From the NCBI GenBank assembly GCA_934233745.1, contig CAKQGN010000001.1, positions 496,001 through 560,000 of the forward strand: a DNA stretch of 64,000 bases, written 5' to 3'. Shown here piece by piece: positions 8,183-16,560 of this stretch. Source of the stretch: an uncultured Clostridia bacterium (GTDB lineage Bacteria > Bacillota > Clostridia > Christensenellales > CAG-917). The notes below the pieces were generated by a model, which worked only from the letters and a program-made list of their open reading frames with translations, made no database searches and was not told the origin of the DNA. The translations under genes and the position numbers were made by a program. Positions within the stretch are counted from its first letter, which is position 1. Each line of letters begins with the position of its first letter.

Positions 8183-9094
8183 ATGCTACGTACAGTTGAC
8201 AAAGACAATGTAAGGTTGGACGTTTTCGTATCAACCGAATGGGGAGTTTCTCGCTCCAACGCAAAGACCGTCATCGAAAGAGACGGTGCTTTTGTCAATG
8301 GCGTAAAACGTCAAAAAAGCGGTTTCGAGCTTAAATGCGGCGACAAAGTGGAGTTTGAAGTGCCTGCTCCCGAAGTGCTTGAAGTCAAGGCGGAAAACAT
8401 ACCGCTTGACATCGTGTACGAGGACGAGTATATGGCGGTTGTCAACAAACCGCAGGGTATGGTGGTGCATCAGGCAAGCTCCTACAAGAAAAACGATACG
8501 CTTGTCAATGCGCTCCTTTACAATCTGGACAGTTTGAGCGGCATAAACGGCGTCATTCGTCCCGGCATCGTGCATAGGCTTGACAAGGATACGTCGGGAT
8601 TGCTTGTCGTTGCCAAAAACGACGAGGCGCACAAGAGCCTTGCCTCGCAAATCGAGAAAAAAACCGCAAGAAGAATATACTTCGGGCTTTGCGACGGCAA
8701 CTTCAAAGAGGACGAAGGTGTGGTGGACAAGCCCATTGCTCGCAGCAAAAAAGACCGAAAAAAAATGGCGATAGACGAGGACGGCAGACGGGCGGTGACG
8801 CACTACAAGGTGCTTGAACGCTTCGGACAGTACACGCTTGTGCGCTTTGAACTCGAAACGGGGCGCACACATCAGATAAGGGTTCATGCGGCGAGTTTGC
8901 ATCACCCCATCGTCGGAGACGAGGTGTACGGCGGCTCAACCGCACTATACAAAAACGGACAGCTTTTGCACGCAAAAGAACTGGTGCTGGAGCATCCTCA
9001 CACGCACGAGATTATGCACTTCGAGTGCGAATTGCCAAGCTATTTCCAAGCCGTTTTGCGAAAACTCGGCAGCAAGATTTATAACAGCATATGA
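8183..9094 (+). CDS. rluD: RluD-family 23S rRNA pseudouridine synthase
   Basis: Predicted to isomerise uridines in 23S rRNA helix 69 (RluD) or a related site. The 303-residue protein has an N-terminal S4 RNA-binding domain (RLDVFVSTEWGVSRSNAKTVIERDGAFVNG) and a catalytic domain with the RluA-family signature HRLDKDTSGLLVVAKN, whose Asp is the nucleophile, followed by GRTHQIRVHAASLHHPIVGDEVYG. I place the start at the ATG at 8183, just after the lspA stop; a GTG at 8150 inside lspA would add 11 basic residues. It ends with an ATGA overlap into the ABC transporter gene. The RluD/YlyB assignment over RluA/RluC rests on operon position next to lspA. Confidence 0.92.
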   Translation: MLRTVDKDNVRLDVFVSTEWGVSRSNAKTVIERDGAFVNGVKRQKSGFELKCGDKVEFEVPAPEVLEVKAENIPLDIVYEDEYMAVVNKPQGMVVHQASSYKKNDTLVNALLYNLDSLSGINGVIRPGIVHRLDKDTSGLLVVAKNDEAHKSLASQIEKKTARRIYFGLCDGNFKEDEGVVDKPIARSKKDRKKMAIDEDGRRAVTHYKVLERFGQYTLVRFELETGRTHQIRVHAASLHHPIVGDEVYGGSTALYKNGQLLHAKELVLEHPHTHEIMHFECELPSYFQAVLRKLGSKIYNSI

Positions 9095-10866
9095 AAAAAG
9101 AAAAAAATACTCAACAGCATTTGCTAAAAAGATTTGTGGCTTATTATAAGCCATATAAAGGCACTTTTGCCGCAGATATGATATGTTCGTTTATCTTTTC
9201 GATAAGCGGACTTATTTATCCTATCGTGTCGCAACGCATTTTGCGCCAAAGCATACCAAACGGCGTGATAAGCGAGGTACTTATTCTTTGCGCCATACTG
9301 CTTTCAATCTACCTTTTGCGCGCGGGAATGAAGTATTATATCAACTACTACGGGCACGTCATGGGCGTAAAAATGCAGGCGGCGATGAGGACGGATTTGT
9401 TCAAGCATCTCGAAAAACTGCCGTATTCCTTTTACGACAACACCGAGACAGGACAACTGATGACGAGAATGACTTATGACCTTTTCGACGTGAGCGAACT
9501 TGCGCACCACGGCCCTGAAAACCTGTTTATCACCACTTTTGTGACAATGGGCTCGTTTGTATATCTTTGCACGATAAGCTGGAAACTTGCACTCATAATA
9601 TTTGCGTTTTTACCGTTGCTGTTCGTCATCGCTTTTTTGTCAAAAAACAAGATGAACAAAGCGTTCAGAAAAAGCAGGGAAGAGATCGGCAACATCAACG
9701 CAACGCTTGAAAACAGCATTGCGGGCATCAGAGTCACAAAAGCATACGCAAATGCCAAATACGAGCAGGAAAAGTTTGAAGTAAACAACAACGGTTATGT
9801 CAGGGCGCGCTCAAAAGCGTACAAGGCTATGGGTGGTTTCTGGGCAAGTATGAGCTTTGTCACCGAGGTTTACAACGTCATCGTGTTGCTTGCGGGCGCA
9901 TTGTTTTGCATCTACGACAAGGAGCATTTCGACTACGTTGACCTTGTGTCGTTTATGATTTCCATAAACCTGTTTATATCTCCCGTGCAAACGCTCATAC
10001 AGTTTTTCGAGCAGTTGCAGGACGGTGTGACGGGATTCAGACGATTTGCGGCGATAATGGACGTCCCCGTAGAAAAGGAAAGCGAATCCGCGCATGATGT
10101 GGAAAACCTCAAAGGCGACATCGTGTTTAAGGACATAAGTTTTGCCTACAACCACGACAAAGAGGTGCTTGACAACATAAATCTCACCATTCCGGACGGC
10201 AAAATGTACGCTTTTGTCGGTGCGAGCGGAGGCGGAAAAACCACGCTTTGCCACTTGATTCCAAAATTCTATCCGCTTGAAGACGGTATGATTTATATCG
10301 GCGGCGAGCCTATAAGCGAAATCAAAAACGACTCTATCCGCAAAAACGTGGGTATCGTACAACAGGACGTGTTTTTGTTTACAGGTTCGTTCAAGGAAAA
10401 CATTGCCTACGGCAAGGAAAACGCAACCGACGAGGAAATCGTCGAAGCGGCAAAAAAGGCGGATATAGACGCGTATATCAGAAGTTTGCCGGAGGGCTAC
10501 GACACCCAAATCGGCGAGAGGGGCGTCAAACTGTCGGGCGGTCAGAAACAAAGGTTGAGCATTGCGCGTGTATTCCTCAAAAATCCGTCCATTCTCATTT
10601 TGGACGAGGCTACGAGCGCGCTCGACAACACAACCGAGGCAATCATTCAAAAGGCACTGTTCGAGCTTTGCAAGGGCAGGACGACAATCGTCGTTGCCCA
10701 CCGACTCTCAACCGTGCGTAAGGCGGACTGCATCGTTGTCATAGACGGTGGCAAAATCGTCGAGCAAGGCACGCACGACCAACTCATCGAAAAAGGCGGA
10801 GAATATGAAAAGCTATATCAATCGCAATTTATCGACGATATAGATGTGAATTTGAATATCGGTTAA
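9091..10866 (+). CDS. ABC exporter, fused membrane and ATPase domains
   Basis: A 591-residue half-transporter that should dimerise to export a substrate across the membrane. Residues about 20-310 form a six-helix type-1 exporter domain. Residues about 340-580 form the nucleotide-binding domain with Walker A GASGGGKTT, Q-loop VQQDVFLF, signature LSGGQKQR, Walker B ILILDEATSALD and switch His in VVAHRLST. It overlaps rluD by 4 nt (ATGA) and is therefore translationally coupled to a housekeeping operon, and it ends in a strong terminator. No partner half-transporter or substrate gene is adjacent, so a homodimer is likely. The substrate (drug, lipid or peptide) cannot be told from the sequence. 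Confidence 0.9.
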   Translation: MKKEKNTQQHLLKRFVAYYKPYKGTFAADMICSFIFSISGLIYPIVSQRILRQSIPNGVISEVLILCAILLSIYLLRAGMKYYINYYGHVMGVKMQAAMRTDLFKHLEKLPYSFYDNTETGQLMTRMTYDLFDVSELAHHGPENLFITTFVTMGSFVYLCTISWKLALIIFAFLPLLFVIAFLSKNKMNKAFRKSREEIGNINATLENSIAGIRVTKAYANAKYEQEKFEVNNNGYVRARSKAYKAMGGFWASMSFVTEVYNVIVLLAGALFCIYDKEHFDYVDLVSFMISINLFISPVQTLIQFFEQLQDGVTGFRRFAAIMDVPVEKESESAHDVENLKGDIVFKDISFAYNHDKEVLDNINLTIPDGKMYAFVGASGGGKTTLCHLIPKFYPLEDGMIYIGGEPISEIKNDSIRKNVGIVQQDVFLFTGSFKENIAYGKENATDEEIVEAAKKADIDAYIRSLPEGYDTQIGERGVKLSGGQKQRLSIARVFLKNPSILILDEATSALDNTTEAIIQKALFELCKGRTTIVVAHRLSTVRKADCIVVIDGGKIVEQGTHDQLIEKGGEYEKLYQSQFIDDIDVNLNIG

Positions 10867-10893
10867 AACAATATCTAATAATTTTTGATTAGC

Positions 10894-10927
10894 AAAAAAA
10901 AACATCGTGTGAGCGATGTTTTTTTGT
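10894..10927. terminator. Bidirectional intrinsic terminator
   Basis: AAACATCG (10900-10907) pairs with CGATGTTT (10914-10921). An A-tract of nine precedes and seven T follow, so it serves both the ABC transporter gene and the converging methyltransferase gene. Confidence 0.85.
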
Positions 10928-10945
10928 TGAGTTGAGGGAATTAAA

Positions 10946-11566
10946 CTATTTTTCGGCGACGATTGCAATCCATTTGCCGTTTTCGTTGACGTCAGTGCGG
11001 ATTTTGGAGAATCCCGCTTTCTTCAAGTACGATTCGAGTTGCTGCTTTGTGTATACTTTGAATCCCACTTCGGCAAGATACGCGTCGAGTCCGTCGCTCG
11101 TTTGAGTTTCGTTGACAATGAGGAATTGTCCGCCTTTTTTGAGGGTGCGATACACTTCCGATACGCCTTTTTCAATATCCCAATAATGCACGGATTCGAT
11201 TGCGGTCACAAGGTCGAAAAGATTGCTTGCGAAGGGAAGTGCCTCGACGCTGCCTTGCACAACCTGCAAACGTCCCGATTTGACTGCCCGACGATTCTTG
11301 CGAGTGGACGTCTTTACGCTCTCTGAGGATTGATCCACGCCGATTGCATTGATATTCTTTGATTGATTTAGTAAGCGTTTGAGATTTTTGCCGCCACCGC
11401 AACCCACGTCCAAAACAAGTCTTTTCCTTTGAAAAAATACGTGCGACAATCCCCAAGTCGAAAGCAGGGAATAGCGGTTGTTCATGCCCCTCAACTGAGC
11501 ACGACCGTATGAGTTTGACTCGGGGCATTTCATGTTTTGCAAAAATCTGAGCGTTCTGTCTTTCAT
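10946..11566 (-). CDS. Class I SAM-dependent methyltransferase
   Basis: A 206-residue methyltransferase of the UbiE/Methyltransf_11 type. The SAM-binding motif I is VLDVGCGGGKNL, motif II is near INAIGVDQSSESV, and the post-motif region LFDLVTAIESVHYWD and GGQFLIVNET complete the Rossmann fold. The N-terminal segment with NMKCPESNSYGRAQLRGMNNR resembles a family of small-molecule methyltransferases found in gut clostridia. I chose the ATG at 11566 because GGAGAGAGTT lies directly upstream; a longer frame starts at 11599 without a ribosome site. It stands alone and shares a terminator with the ABC transporter. The substrate is unknown. Confidence 0.85.
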   Translation of the reverse strand: MKDRTLRFLQNMKCPESNSYGRAQLRGMNNRYSLLSTWGLSHVFFQRKRLVLDVGCGGGKNLKRLLNQSKNINAIGVDQSSESVKTSTRKNRRAVKSGRLQVVQGSVEALPFASNLFDLVTAIESVHYWDIEKGVSEVYRTLKKGGQFLIVNETQTSDGLDAYLAEVGFKVYTKQQLESYLKKAGFSKIRTDVNENGKWIAIVAEK

Positions 11567-11696
11567 AACTCTCTCCAAACAATGTGAAACATATTTCATA
11601 TTTGATTATATCATGCTAGAAAAATATGTCAACCGATGAAAGATGACGTTTTGCAAAAATTCAGGCAAGAAAATTTTGCGGATATAGAAAAATAGA

Positions 11697-11725
11697 TTGC
11701 ATTTTTTGTTTATGTTTGCTATAAT
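11697..11725 (+). promoter_or_regulatory. Promoter of the tRNA-Thr gene
   Basis: TTGCAT (11697-11702), a 17-nt spacer and TATAAT (11720-11725) lie 19 nt before the tRNA 5' end. Confidence 0.8.
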
Positions 11726-11744
11726 CCAAAAGCAATGGAGATTT

Positions 11745-11820
11745 GCTAGTGTGGCTCAGCAGGTAGAGCAGCTGATTCGTAATCAGCAGGTCGCCGGTTC
11801 GAATCCGGCCACTAGCTCCA
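11745..11820 (+). tRNA. tRNA-Thr (anticodon CGT), CCA encoded
   Basis: A full cloverleaf can be written: acceptor GCTAGTG/CACTAGC, D-stem GCTC/GAGC, anticodon stem GCTGA/TCAGC with loop TTCGTAA, variable AGGTC, T-arm GCCGG-TTCGAAT-CCGGC, discriminator T and encoded CCA at 11818-11820. The anticodon CGT reads ACG (threonine). Confidence 0.96.
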
Positions 11821-11901
11821 AATTGCTCAAATTGACAAAGGCATCGCAAGGCGGTGCCTTTCGTCTTTTATTCGCAATTTGTCGCTTTTTCCCCTTTCGC
11901 C
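11796..11901 (+). repeat. tRNA tail plus terminator, copy 1 of a duplicated block
   Basis: From the T-arm GGTTCGAATCCGGCCA of tRNA-Thr through the terminator and a 40-nt tail this block recurs about 270 nt downstream at 12069-12171 with only a few differences. Confidence 0.85.
11837..11861 (+). terminator. Terminator of tRNA-Thr
   Basis: AAAGGCATCGC pairs with GCGGTGCCTTT around an AAG loop with one T-G wobble. The paired copy at 12107-12131 has C in place of T and so restores a perfect G-C pair. Confidence 0.75.
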
Positions 11902-11978
11902 CTCTGCGCTCTCAAAACGAGCGAGAAGCAACACATGCTGTCGTTCCGCGCGCCGTGCGATGGGGATGCCCCTGTTTT

Positions 11979-12090
11979 GGAGTTGGCGGACGGTTTGGAA
12001 TCGGCGACCTGCCGATTAAGAATTCGGAGTCCCTTCAAAACAGAATTGTTTTTCGGATAAATGTAGACGGTTCGAATCCGGCCAACTCCA
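11979..12090 (+). pseudogene. tRNA-like relic
   Basis: GGAGTTGG (11979-11986) pairs perfectly with CCAACTCC (12082-12089), like an acceptor stem. The 3' side carries a recognisable T-arm core (GGTTCGAATCC), followed directly by the same flank as the tRNA-Thr gene. The interior does not fold into a proper D-arm and anticodon arm: the best anticodon-like hairpin, CCGA-TTAAGAAT-TCGG, has an eight-base loop. The reverse strand of the left half also reads like a damaged tRNA 3' half (CTTAATCGGCAGGTCGCC). A second 8-bp inverted repeat, CTGTTTTG (11972-11979) with CAAAACAG (12036-12043), crosses it. I read it as a decayed or rearranged second tRNA copy. Confidence 0.5.
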
Positions 12091-12171
12091 AATTGCTCAA
12101 ATTGACAAAGGCACCGCAAGGCGGTGCCTTTCGTCTTTTATTCGCAATTTGTCGCTTTTTCCCCTTTCGCC
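12069..12171 (+). repeat. tRNA tail plus terminator, copy 2
   Basis: Copy of 11796-11901. It contains a perfect terminator-like hairpin, AAAGGCACCGC/GCGGTGCCTTT, at 12107-12131 followed by CGTCTTTTATT. Confidence 0.85.
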
Positions 12172-12235
12172 TTTTAATTCAAAATTGAAATTGACATCGC
12201 GCGGTGTGATAGTTATACTTTGTATCGGGTGAAGT

Positions 12236-12544
12236 ATGAAAGACGTTATTATCACTGCGGTGAAGCAAACGGAATACAAGGATTTGATTGCACAATTCGA
12301 AAATCCCATCGAGAATGCCTGCGATGTGAATGTAGGCGATGTTTTTGTGTGCAGAAACGGACAAAAACCGGATGGATTGTGCCAAAGCGCATGGGATAGT
12401 ATGAAAGAATTTGTTGTGCAACTCGCAAACGGGGGAGGAAACTTTTTTTGCGGTTGGATGAAAAATCCGCACAGTGCAATGATTTCGTGCAACGACGGAT
12501 TCAGACCTATGAGTTTTTATATCCAAACGAAAGAGGAAAACTGA
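12236..12544 (+). CDS. TIGR04076-type small protein
   Basis: A 102-residue soluble protein resembling the TIGR04076 family of uncharacterised clostridial proteins: it has the pattern CDVNVGDVFVCRNGQKPDGLCQSAWDSMKEFV, in which the cysteines and the PxGLCxxAWD core are the family-like features, and a second half GGGNFFCGWMKNPHSAMISCNDGFRPMSFYI. Several cysteines could bind a metal or be redox-active, but no function is established. It has no obvious ribosome site beyond GGGTGAAGT and ends just before a terminator. It lies between the tRNA-Thr region and the heat-shock operon with no operon partner. The family call is from memory of its motif and is moderately sure. Confidence 0.7.
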   Translation: MKDVIITAVKQTEYKDLIAQFENPIENACDVNVGDVFVCRNGQKPDGLCQSAWDSMKEFVVQLANGGGNFFCGWMKNPHSAMISCNDGFRPMSFYIQTKEEN

Positions 12545-12566
12545 TTTTTTGATAATATTTATATTT

Positions 12567-12588
12567 GCGCGCAATGCGCGCTTTTTTA
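12567..12588 (+). terminator. Intrinsic terminator
   Basis: GCGCGC (12567-12572), loop AAT, GCGCGC (12576-12581), then six T. Confidence 0.85.
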
Positions 12589-12723
12589 TTATAAATATAC
12601 TTTTATTATCAAATAATAATCAATATAACGCAACCGATAACGGCAGTTTTATTGTAGCGTTTTTTGAAAAGCGAAGAATGTGAAAACTTGTTCAAAAAAA
12701 ATAAAAAAAATGTGATAAAACTA

Positions 12724-12752
12724 TTGACATTTGGCAAATATGGACATATACT
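12724..12752 (+). promoter_or_regulatory. Sigma-A promoter of the hrcA-dnaK operon
   Basis: TTGACA (12724-12729), a 17-nt spacer and TATACT (12747-12752). The expected transcription start, near 12759, falls inside the CIRCE-like operator. Confidence 0.9.
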
Positions 12753-12753
12753 G

Positions 12754-12780
12754 TTAGCAATCAAAGCGAAAGACTGCTAG
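12754..12780 (+). promoter_or_regulatory. CIRCE-like HrcA operator
   Basis: TTAGCAATC, nine bases (AAAGCGAAA), GACTGCTAG. The CIRCE consensus is TTAGCACTC-N9-GAGTGCTAA, so the left arm has one mismatch and the right arm two; the arms still pair over most positions. Its place at the transcription start and directly before hrcA supports autoregulation by HrcA. Confidence 0.88.
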
Positions 12781-12812
12781 CAATGGTCTTGAGCGAGAAC
12801 ACAAGGTCGGTT

Positions 12813-13862
12813 ATGAGAAAAGAGTTGACTGAAAGGAAAAAAAGAATATTGCACGCATTGGTTGACCTGTATATTTCAACGGGACAACCGGTGTCCAGTT
12901 CGGATATTCAAAGCAAGTATTTGCCCGAAGTCAGTTCTGCGACCGTAAGGGCGGAACTGAGCGCACTCGAAGCACTCGGATATATCGAACAACCGCACAC
13001 GTCGGCAGGCCGTGTACCCCTCAAAGGAGCATACAAGTTTTATGTCGAGAGTTTAAGTTCGGCAGAGGGCAACATGCTCACCGATCAGGAAACGGCACTC
13101 ATCCGCGACAAGTTTATGAACAAGCTCGGCAAGATTCAAGACATGTCGGTTGAGGCGGCAAAGATCATCAGCGACGTGACCAACTATACATCCTTCATCG
13201 TCGAAAAGAACGCGCAGGACATAGTTATCGAAGAGATCAAACTCGTTCCTCTCAAAAACGGCAAGGCGGTTGTGCTTATCGTTACGGACAGCGGTATGAT
13301 TGCCGACAAAGCCATCGACGTGCCATCGGACGTTAGAGCGGAATATATAGATACCGCCACAAAGGTGCTTAACAAGGTTTTCCAGGGCAGAAACATCAAA
13401 GACATGGACAAGTTCGACCTTTCCGAAATAGATGTCGAACTCAAGGGATTTGAAGACATACTCGACGACGTACTCGGAATCTTGAGAATTTATCTTTCCG
13501 AGCATAGCGACAGAAACGTGTTTGTGGAAGGAGCACTCAAAATGCTCGATTATCCAGAATACAACAATGTCGAGGACGCAAAGAATTTCCTCTCGGTGAT
13601 TTCCGATAAGGAGAACATAGGCGAGTTGCTTTCAAGCGAGGACGGTTCGATTGAGTTTTCGGTGCGTATCGGGAAAGAAGAGAGAGGCGTTGACAAATGC
13701 GCGATCATCACCGCTTCTTACAAAGTGGGTGACGAGGTGGTCGGCGAAGCCGGCGTCATCGGCCCCGAACGTATGGACTACAAAAAGGTTATCGGCGTTC
13801 TGGATTGTATGAAGAAAACCATTGCGAGCGTCGTGAAAGATACAAAGAATGACGAGGATTGA
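12813..13862 (+). CDS. hrcA: Heat-inducible transcription repressor HrcA
   Basis: Represses the dnaK operon by binding CIRCE; GroEL keeps it active in unstressed cells. The 349-residue protein has the N-terminal winged helix (LTERKKRILHALVDLYISTGQPVSSSDI...SSATVRAELSALEALGYIEQPHTSAGRVPLKGAYKFYV), a GAF-like middle domain and the C-terminal dimerisation region with KVIGVLDCMKK. I prefer the ATG at 12813, with AAGG seven bases before it and the usual family N-terminus; an in-frame ATG at 12783 lies directly against the operator and would add ten residues. It overlaps nothing and is followed after one base by grpE. Regulation by the CIRCE-like site upstream is strongly suggested. Confidence 0.96.
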   Translation: MRKELTERKKRILHALVDLYISTGQPVSSSDIQSKYLPEVSSATVRAELSALEALGYIEQPHTSAGRVPLKGAYKFYVESLSSAEGNMLTDQETALIRDKFMNKLGKIQDMSVEAAKIISDVTNYTSFIVEKNAQDIVIEEIKLVPLKNGKAVVLIVTDSGMIADKAIDVPSDVRAEYIDTATKVLNKVFQGRNIKDMDKFDLSEIDVELKGFEDILDDVLGILRIYLSEHSDRNVFVEGALKMLDYPEYNNVEDAKNFLSVISDKENIGELLSSEDGSIEFSVRIGKEERGVDKCAIITASYKVGDEVVGEAGVIGPERMDYKKVIGVLDCMKKTIASVVKDTKNDED

Positions 13863-13863
13863 A

Positions 13864-14451
13864 ATGAAAGACAAAGATAAGAAACAAAACAAAGTCGAAA
13901 ACGAAATCGACGAGCAACAAAGCGTTGCCCAAGAGCAGGAAGAGATAAAAAAATCTTTTGAAATAGACCGCGAAGGTCTGAGCGATGAGGAATATATCTC
14001 CGCTCTTGAAGAAAAACTCGGACAGGCAATCGCAGAGGCGGAAACCTGCAAAGGTCTGACGCAAAGATTGCAAGCTGATTTCGACAATTACAGGAAGCGC
14101 AACAACTCGATTGCAGAGGATATGAAGCAGCTGGGACAATCGGTGGTGATTGAAAAGATGCTCACCGTGCTTGACAACTGCGACCTTGCAAGAAAGTACG
14201 TCAAAGACGAAGCGGCTCTTACGGGATTCAATATGATGGAAAGTCAGATTCTCGGAGCGCTCGGCGGATTCGGACTTACCGAAGTGGACGCACTTGACAA
14301 AGACTTCGACGCAAAATTTATGAGTGCGGTTGAAAGAGTCAAGAGCGAAGAAAAACAAGGCAAAGTGGTTGAAGTGCTTGCAAAAGGATATATGCTCGGA
14401 ACAAAACTTCTTCGCCCGGCAAGCGTGAAAGTCGGATATTGGGAAGAATAA
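13864..14451 (+). CDS. grpE: Nucleotide exchange factor GrpE
   Basis: Releases ADP from DnaK and so drives its chaperone cycle. The 195-residue protein has a charged coiled-coil N-terminal half (KDKKQNKVENEIDEQQSVAQEQEEIKKSFEID...) and the GrpE core LTQRLQADFDNYRKRNNSIAEDMKQLGQ...VIEKMLTVLDNCDLA, ending with the beta domain VVEVLAKGYMLGTKLLRPASVKV. GAGG lies 6 nt before the ATG at 13864, within the end of hrcA, so translation is likely coupled. An in-frame ATG at 13849 overlaps hrcA but lacks a ribosome site. Standard member of the operon. Confidence 0.96.
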   Translation: MKDKDKKQNKVENEIDEQQSVAQEQEEIKKSFEIDREGLSDEEYISALEEKLGQAIAEAETCKGLTQRLQADFDNYRKRNNSIAEDMKQLGQSVVIEKMLTVLDNCDLARKYVKDEAALTGFNMMESQILGALGGFGLTEVDALDKDFDAKFMSAVERVKSEEKQGKVVEVLAKGYMLGTKLLRPASVKVGYWEE

Positions 14452-14562
14452 GCAAAGAGCATAATAACAAACAATAAAAGCAATTTCCGCTCAAATGCGA
14501 AAATATAAAAAATTAAAGAAAATAAGTTTTCTTCCCGGCAAAGCGGGAAAAGGAGAAATAAT

Positions 14563-16404
14563 ATGGGAAAAATAATCGGTATTGACCTTGGTACGACAAA
14601 CTCGTGCGTAGCAGTTATGGAAGGCGGTGAAGCGGTGGTTATCCCCAACGCCGAAGGTATGAGAACAACTCCGTCTGTGGTGGCATTCACAAAGGACGGC
14701 GAAAGATTGGTCGGCGAAATCGCAAAACGTCAGGCAGTCGCAAATCCCGAACATACAGTAAGCTCCATCAAGAGAGAGATGGGCTCCGACTACAAAGTTA
14801 AGATTGAAAATAAGGAATACACCCCGCAAGAGATTTCCGCAATGATTTTGACAAAGCTCAAAAACGACGCGGAAAAGTATCTCGGCGAGAAAGTTACGGA
14901 AGCGGTTATCACCGTTCCTGCATATTTTACCGACTCTCAACGTCAGGCAACAAAGGACGCAGGCAAGATCGCAGGTCTTGAAGTGAAGCGTATCATCAAC
15001 GAACCTACGGCGGCAGCTCTCGCATACGGTATCGATAAGGATGAGAATAAGAATCAAAAAGTTCTTATCTTCGACCTTGGCGGCGGCACATTCGACGTTT
15101 CTATCCTCGAACTCGGCGACGGTGTGTTTGAAGTTCTTGCAACCGCAGGCAACAACCGTTTGGGCGGCGACGACTTCGACAAACGTATCATGGATTGGAT
15201 CACAAGTGAGTTCAAGAAAGAACACGGCGTCGATCTAACCAAAGACAAGATGGCAATGCAACGTATCAAAGAAGCCGCAGAGAAGGCGAAAATCGACTTG
15301 TCCGGTGTGACCAAAGCAAAGATTTCGCTTCCGTTCATCGCAATGGAAAACGGCGTGCCTATGCACCTTGATATGGAGCTTACAAGAGCAAAATTCGATT
15401 CTCTTACCGAGGATCTCGTCAAGGCAACGCAAGGCCCGATGCAACAAGCTCTCAAAGACGCAGGACTCAGCTACAACGACATCGCAAAGGTCATTATGGT
15501 CGGTGGCTCGACTCGTGTGCCTGCCGTGTACGAATCCGTAAAACGTATCACGGGCAAAGATCCTTACAAGGGAATCAACCCCGACGAGTGCGTGGCTCTC
15601 GGTGCGGCAATTCAAGGCGGTGTGCTTGCAGGCGAAGTCAAAGACATGCTCTTGCTTGACGTAACTCCGTTGTCGCTCGGCATCGAAACGCTCGGCGGCG
15701 TATGCACAAAACTTATCGACAGAAACACCACCATTCCTACAAGCAAATCGCAGGTGTTCAGCACTGCGGCAGACAATCAGACCGCTGTCGACATCCACGT
15801 TTTGCAAGGTGAAAGACAATTCGCTCGCGACAACAAGACTCTCGGCAGATTCGAACTTGTCGGCATTGCACCCGCACCGCGCGGAATTCCGCAAATCGAA
15901 GTCACGTTCGACATCGACGCAAACGGTATCGTATCCGTCAAGGCTTGCGACAAGGCAACGGGCAAATCTCAATCAATCACAATCACCGCATCTTCAAACC
16001 TCACCGAAGCGGACATCGACGCGGCTGTCAAAGACGCAGAGAAGTATGCAGAGGAAGACAAGAAGCGCAGAGCGGTCGTGGACGCAAAGAACAATGCGGA
16101 ACAACTTATCTTTGCGGTTGACAAATTCGTGAGCGAGAACGGCGACAAACTCGAAGAAGCCGACAAGAATCAAGTCACCGAAGCGACAAAGACCGCAACG
16201 GAAGAACTTGCAAAAGCCGAAAGCGAAGATGATGTCAAGAACGTTGTTGAAACTCTCACAAAAGTGACGGATCCTATCTTCACGAAATTCTATCAGCAGA
16301 ACCCCGAAGCGGCAGCAGAGGCTGCAAAGCAAGCGGGTATCAATCCCGACGACTTCCAGGGCGGAGCAAATCCGGACGGCGGAGTTGACGGAACCGTTGA
16401 CTGA
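14563..16404 (+). CDS. dnaK: Chaperone protein DnaK (Hsp70)
   Basis: ATP-dependent chaperone working with DnaJ and GrpE on unfolded proteins. The 613-residue protein is full length: ATPase domain with IGIDLGTTNSCVAVMEGGE, the phosphate-binding LIFDLGGGTFDVSILELGDG and VGGSTRVPAV, the linker DVTPLSLGIETLGG, the beta-sandwich substrate domain, and a helical lid. The C-terminal tail is short, rich in Gly, Asn and Asp, and ends GTVD rather than the EEVD-like ending of many homologues. AAAGGAGAAATAAT precedes the ATG. The 111-nt leader carries TTCCCG/CGGGAA as a small hairpin just before the ribosome site and a 14-nt motif shared with the prmA leader. Confidence 0.98.
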   Translation: MGKIIGIDLGTTNSCVAVMEGGEAVVIPNAEGMRTTPSVVAFTKDGERLVGEIAKRQAVANPEHTVSSIKREMGSDYKVKIENKEYTPQEISAMILTKLKNDAEKYLGEKVTEAVITVPAYFTDSQRQATKDAGKIAGLEVKRIINEPTAAALAYGIDKDENKNQKVLIFDLGGGTFDVSILELGDGVFEVLATAGNNRLGGDDFDKRIMDWITSEFKKEHGVDLTKDKMAMQRIKEAAEKAKIDLSGVTKAKISLPFIAMENGVPMHLDMELTRAKFDSLTEDLVKATQGPMQQALKDAGLSYNDIAKVIMVGGSTRVPAVYESVKRITGKDPYKGINPDECVALGAAIQGGVLAGEVKDMLLLDVTPLSLGIETLGGVCTKLIDRNTTIPTSKSQVFSTAADNQTAVDIHVLQGERQFARDNKTLGRFELVGIAPAPRGIPQIEVTFDIDANGIVSVKACDKATGKSQSITITASSNLTEADIDAAVKDAEKYAEEDKKRRAVVDAKNNAEQLIFAVDKFVSENGDKLEEADKNQVTEATKTATEELAKAESEDDVKNVVETLTKVTDPIFTKFYQQNPEAAAEAAKQAGINPDDFQGGANPDGGVDGTVD

Positions 16405-16433
16405 TCGTCGCGGTATAAACAATAATAAGTCGA

Positions 16434-16457
16434 GGCGCAACGGGCAACCGTTGCGCC
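16434..16457 (+). promoter_or_regulatory. Strong GNRA-capped hairpin between dnaK and dnaJ
   Basis: A perfect 10-bp stem, GGCGCAACGG/CCGTTGCGCC, is closed by the tetraloop GCAA. It has no T-tract, so it is not an intrinsic terminator; it more likely protects or processes the mRNA and may set the DnaK to DnaJ ratio. A second hairpin, CGATTTG/CAAATCG (16478-16497), follows. Confidence 0.8.
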
Positions 16458-16560
16458 AAGGCGTATAACCGAACTGTCGATTTGTTTCTGCAAATCGAAA
16501 AAATGCGCTTTTTGCGCTTAAATACGAAAAAAGGCAACCTGACAGGTTGAATGATAGATT

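Noticed and set aside
11979..12090. A functional tRNA-Leu with AAG anticodon in the tRNA-like segment
   Set aside because: The anticodon loop has eight bases, the D-arm cannot be formed and the T-stem has a mismatch, so it is treated as a relic.
14452..14562. A second CIRCE operator or promoter before dnaK
   Set aside because: The leader has no TTAGCACTC-type dyad and no good -35/-10 pair; dnaK is best read from the hrcA promoter.
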